Assembly (NCBI GenBank): GCA_902796155.1
Contig: CADBNZ010000035.1
Coordinates: 1-48,374 of the forward strand
Source: an uncultured Pseudomonadota bacterium
GTDB lineage: Bacteria; Pseudomonadota; Alphaproteobacteria; UBA3830
DNA length: 48,374 nucleotides
Direction of reading: 5' to 3'
Shown: piece after piece, positions 45,435 to 48,374 of the stretch
Layout: every line of letters begins with the position of its first letter
Numbering within the stretch: the first letter of the stretch is position 1
Translations under genes and position numbers: made by a program
The notes under the pieces: model-generated
What the model was told of the DNA's origin: nothing
Databases searched by the model: none
The model's input: only the letters and a program-made list of their open reading frames with translations

Positions 45435-45577
45435 TTTATCTCCCGATTAACTACTGCATTTTATCTTCATACTTTACTATATTTTACGCAAAGAAAATCG
45501 TTAATAAAAGGCGGCTCTTGATTTGGTAAGGTCTTTCAGTAAGAATGTAGCGAGTAAATAAGTAAGTTGCAGTAAAT

Positions 45578-46027
45578 ATGGATACTATTATCAAAATAAA
45601 GTTTTTTGAACACGGCAAAGATTTCGAAATGCCTCACTATATGACTGAAGGAAGTGCGGGAGTGGATTTGCGAGCAGCAGTAGACGAAAATATCATATTG
45701 AAACCGATGGAACGGCGCTTAATTCCTACCGGATTTGCAATGGCTCTTCCGAAAAATTTCGAAGCCCAAATCCGTCCTCGTTCCGGATTAGCCTATAAAA
45801 ACGGGATAACCGTATTAAATTCGCCGGGAACTATCGACAGCGATTACCGAGGCGAAGTAAAAGTTTTGCTCATTAATCTTGGAAGTGAAGATTTTGTAAT
45901 CGAAAGAGGGGCTCGAATAGCTCAAATGATTATTCAAAAATATGAAAAAGCGGCATTTGCGGTAGTTGATGAATTAGACGAGACAGATCGTTCATCTGGC
46001 GGATATGGTTCGACAGGTGTAAAATAG
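45578..46027 (+). CDS. dut: Deoxyuridine 5'-triphosphate nucleotidohydrolase
   Basis: Trimeric dUTPase that keeps uracil out of DNA and supplies dUMP. At 149 residues all five motifs are visible: [42 protein letters not shown] and [10 protein letters not shown]. There is no clear ribosome site before the ATG. It precedes bamD by 36 bases. Confidence 0.97.
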   Translation: MDTIIKIKFFEHGKDFEMPHYMTEGSAGVDLRAAVDENIILKPMERRLIPTGFAMALPKNFEAQIRPRSGLAYKNGITVLNSPGTIDSDYRGEVKVLLINLGSEDFVIERGARIAQMIIQKYEKAAFAVVDELDETDRSSGGYGSTGVK

Positions 46028-46063
46028 ATATGAAATAATAATCAAGTTTTAGGAGATAAATTA

Positions 46064-46810
46064 ATGCGTTTGCGTAGCAGTTTTTTCTTATTATTTGCGC
46101 TTCTTGCGGGCTGTGCTTCGGAGAAAGAGAGCCTGAAAAATACCAACGCGGATCGTTTGTTTGCGAAAGGCAATATGCTACTCAAGCACGAGGATTATTC
46201 AGAGGCGGCGGAGGCCTTCAACCAAGTTGAATCGCTGTTTCCTTATTCCTCAAAGGCTCCTGTAAGCCAGATTCTTGCGGCGTACAGTAATTTTCTTGCG
46301 GCAAATTATATGGATGCCACAAGGGAGCTGGATATTTTTATGCGATACCATTCATCTCACCAATTAATGCCATATGCCCTATATCTGCGTGCTATGTGTA
46401 TATATATGCAGGTCGCATCAGTGGGGCGTGACGCAAGAATAGCTCAAGACGCTAAGCAGGCATTCATTGAACTTGTAAACAGATTTCCTGATTCAATTTA
46501 CTATGAAGACAGTATGAGAAAAATATATGTTCTTGATGGGATTCTTGCGGCGCATGAAATGTTAATTGGGAGATTTTACCAGCAGAAATCAAACTCTTTG
46601 TCTGCTATTGGGAGATATAATTTTGTCGTTAGTCGTTTTGGACACACAAATCAAGCTCCGGAGGCATATTATAGAATAGTTGAATGCTGTCTGCAGGAAG
46701 GGCTACAGCAGGAAGCAGAAGGTGCATACAGCGCCTTAAAAAGCAAATTCCCGAATGATAAGTGGAAAGAGAAAGCAGACTCTTTAATGACAACAAAAAA
46801 TCACGGCTAA
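46064..46810 (+). CDS. bamD: Outer-membrane assembly lipoprotein BamD
   Basis: Essential lipoprotein of the BAM complex that inserts outer-membrane proteins. A lipobox LLAGC ends the signal peptide at about residue 17. Five TPR units follow: KHEDYSEAAEAFNQVESLFP (about 37-56), ANYMDATRELDIFMRYH, and so on to AEGAYSALKSKFPNDKWKEK. The length of 248 residues is normal. A strong AGGAG lies 9 bases before the ATG. Confidence 0.94.
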   Translation: MRLRSSFFLLFALLAGCASEKESLKNTNADRLFAKGNMLLKHEDYSEAAEAFNQVESLFPYSSKAPVSQILAAYSNFLAANYMDATRELDIFMRYHSSHQLMPYALYLRAMCIYMQVASVGRDARIAQDAKQAFIELVNRFPDSIYYEDSMRKIYVLDGILAAHEMLIGRFYQQKSNSLSAIGRYNFVVSRFGHTNQAPEAYYRIVECCLQEGLQQEAEGAYSALKSKFPNDKWKEKADSLMTTKNHG

Positions 46811-46876
46811 GAAAAAGTAGGAAAATATTTTTTTGTTTATTTTTGGATTTTAATTTTTTTGTAAGGAAGTTTTGAT

Positions 46877-47059
46877 ATGAATATAGGCGTAAGTGAAAGT
46901 GAAGAAGAATATTTTTCGATAGAGGATATTATCGTGTCATATTCAAACATAGAAATTACGCATGTAAATGATAATAAAGCGCCTGTTGAAGTCATAGCTA
47001 AGAAAGCGATTATATGGTTGCTTTTGGCAAGCATGATTGCAGGGATATTTTTTATTTAA
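46877..47059 (+). CDS. Small tail-anchored protein, unrecognised
   Basis: A 60-residue protein I do not recognise. The first 40 residues are acidic and polar (SESEEEYFSIEDIIVSYS). The last 18 form a single hydrophobic helix (IIWLLLASMIAGIFFI) preceded by lysines, so it is probably inserted with its N-terminus in the cytoplasm. GTAAGGAAG precedes the ATG at good spacing, which argues that it is real. It lies between bamD and rimI. Confidence 0.6.
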   Translation: MNIGVSESEEEYFSIEDIIVSYSNIEITHVNDNKAPVEVIAKKAIIWLLLASMIAGIFFI

Positions 47060-47075
47060 TTTTTTACGATTTTAT

Positions 47076-47568
47076 ATGATTTTTTTGAGAAATATATCAG
47101 TAGGCGACAATATCGTTCTCGCAAAGATTCATCGAGCAAGTTTTTCTGATGGATGGAGCGAAAGCAGTTTTCAAAATATGCTTATGGACCCGACTTTTTC
47201 GGATTTATCGTTGGACATGAAAAAATGGGCAAAAGCAAGATTGCGGTTTTATCCTTTGCCGAAGAATTTTAGAGGAAATTGAGATTATCACACTTTGCGT
47301 GCTACCTGAACACAGAAGATTTGGCCTCGGAAAACTGCTTATTATCGAAACAATTAAGCAGGCAGGACTGCTTTTGAAGCAAGAATCTGATTATTTGGAA
47401 TCTATAAAAATTTTTTTGGAAGTCGCTGAAAATAATGTGACTGCTATTCATTTATACAGCGCTTTTGGATTTGAAAAAATCTCAAGACGATCGCAATATT
47501 ATCGCACACCAAACGGAAATATCGATGCGCATATTATGGTGCTTAAAGTCTGCGATGAACAAGGGTAG
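47076..47568 (+). pseudogene. rimI: Ribosomal protein S18 alanine N-acetyltransferase (RimI-like), one frameshift
   Basis: GNAT acetyltransferase split over two frames. The first part (47076-47282) has IHRASFSDGWSESSFQNML. The second part, read in another frame from about 47226, has CGFILCRRILEEIEI, TLCVLPEHRRFGLGKLLI (acetyl-CoA loop), LEVAENNVTAIHLYSAFGF and RRSQYYRTPNGNIDAHIM. Together they form one RimI of about 163 residues. Loss of one A from the six-A run 47220-47225 restores a single frame. No ribosome site is seen before the ATG at 47076, so the start is uncertain. Confidence 0.78.
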
Positions 47569-47601
47569 ACGCAGATTGTTTTTGGGGAAATAAGGCGAAT
47601 T

Positions 47602-48300
47602 TTATTCATTTTTAGCGGGAAATAACCCCGGTTTTGGAGTGAATACTATTCGGTAAGTGAAAAAGTTGTTAGTCATGCCATCTATGCTTTTGTATGTTTT
47701 CGGAGTTAGTATGAAAAATCCCAATTGGCTTTTTTTGAAGGAGTTATTAATTTTTCTGTAACAACATTCTACGCAAACTCGTTCGTCGCCATCCTTCTCA
47801 CAAACCAAATCTGGGCTTTTTGCTTCTACGTATGCTGGTGTTCTTGTTGTTACAGAGCCGCAATTTCTATTTGTTTCCATAGGTGAAGTACCCGCACTAG
47901 TAGTTGCATAACAGTCTTGATGTTGATAACTATTACTGTTAATTCGTTTTACCCACACATAACTTACAGCATAATAAAGTCCAAATGACCATGGATTGCA
48001 CATAGACTTTGTATGAAAAAAATTCAAGCAACTCGCCCATGCTATTCTTCCGAAATCATCCTTGGTTAAGGTCTTATCTGATCTGTTGTTTGCAACTTGC
48101 TGAATCATACTTGCGGCAAGATACGTAGACATTTTTACTTTATTTTTCAGTTCATAAAATCGGTAATGATCGTTTACAAGGAATAAAAGGGTAATACAAA
48201 TAGGGATAGAAAATGCAAACTCAATTAAAATACCGCCCCTGTGGCGTTTGTGAAGGCGTAAAAGCCTGTGTAAGAGGGCGAATCCTCTCCCATATTTCAA
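47602..48300 (-). CDS. TadE-like pilus assembly protein
   Basis: A protein of at least 232 residues. A basic N-terminus (RLLRLHKRHRGG) leads into one TadE-type membrane segment, GGILIEFAFSIPICITLLFL, with the conserved glutamate that marks a pseudopilin-like processing site. A cysteine-rich periplasmic part follows (NRNCGS, CEKDGDERVCVECC). No usual start codon with a ribosome site is seen: a TTG at 48300 is possible, but the frame stays open without a stop to the right edge (48374), so the gene may begin outside the window. It fits a Tad system together with the Flp pilin near 18 kb. Confidence 0.75.
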   Translation of the reverse strand: MKYGRGFALLHRLLRLHKRHRGGILIEFAFSIPICITLLFLVNDHYRFYELKNKVKMSTYLAASMIQQVANNRSDKTLTKDDFGRIAWASCLNFFHTKSMCNPWSFGLYYAVSYVWVKRINSNSYQHQDCYATTSAGTSPMETNRNCGSVTTRTPAYVEAKSPDLVCEKDGDERVCVECCYRKINNSFKKSQLGFFILTPKTYKSIDGMTNNFFTYRIVFTPKPGLFPAKNE

Positions 48301-48374
48301 TGAGAAGGAATTTGGGGAGTTTCTGAAAAATTTTGATAGCTTTAAAGGAAACCCACTTACGAAATTAGCCTTGA

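Overview
The window is bacterial, A/T-rich and densely coded. It suggests a host-associated alphaproteobacterium, perhaps related to Holosporales. The alphaproteobacterial signs are the DUF2066 - pgsA - PerM-like - hdaA run, the murG-murC-murB-ddl order, the plsY/dprA/topA block, a cold-shock locus with two consecutive CSDs, Tad/Flp components, and genome-wide short 'SERSEES'-type palindromic repeats. The genus is inference; no rRNA gene is present.

Left part (1-12.2 kb): tRNA-Lys and a thiolase on the minus strand, an M23 (LytM) peptidase on the plus strand, then a cluster of three palindromic repeats. A long minus-strand series follows: MFS transporter, lpxK, rpiB, glyA, nusB, tRNA-Leu, tig, clpP, and a secreted DUF1906 lysin-like protein in the place where clpX is often found. 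Centre-left (12.2-23.6 kb): trmD, a cold-shock locus split over two frames, gpsA, a membrane CapD/WbpM-like protein that has lost its catalytic motifs, an APC amino-acid antiporter, an orphan Flp pilin, a second repeat cluster, the peptidoglycan block murG-murC-murB-ddl, and tRNA-Glu.

Centre (23.6-33.7 kb): two tandem AGCS sodium:amino-acid symporters lie behind a strong promoter and a well-conserved glycine riboswitch. Facing away from them are rlmN, folE and folA. Then comes a minus-strand type II secretion / type IV pilus-like operon (E, F, L-like, M-like, C/P-like). Its ATPase and L-like genes are intact, while F and the M/C gene are each broken by two frameshifts in A- or AT-tracts.

Right part (33.7-48.4 kb): topA, dprA, plsY, rlmB, an XRE regulator with an S24/LexA-like C-terminus and a clear terminator, an unrecognised 183-codon reading frame, an M48 metalloprotease with TPR-like repeats, hdaA, a PerM-like protein, pgsA, a DUF2066 protein, ndk and holC. 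On the plus strand follow dut, bamD, a tiny tail-anchored protein and a frameshifted rimI. A TadE-like protein runs to the right edge.

The most noteworthy signals are: (i) the glycine riboswitch controlling a tandem-duplicated symporter pair whose duplication junction can still be read; (ii) a compact secretion/pilus-like operon with unusual architecture and repeated frame interruptions at slippage-prone tracts; (iii) similar interruptions in rimI and in a double cold-shock protein; and (iv) a degenerate membrane CapD-like protein. I found no CRISPR array, IS element or intact prophage.
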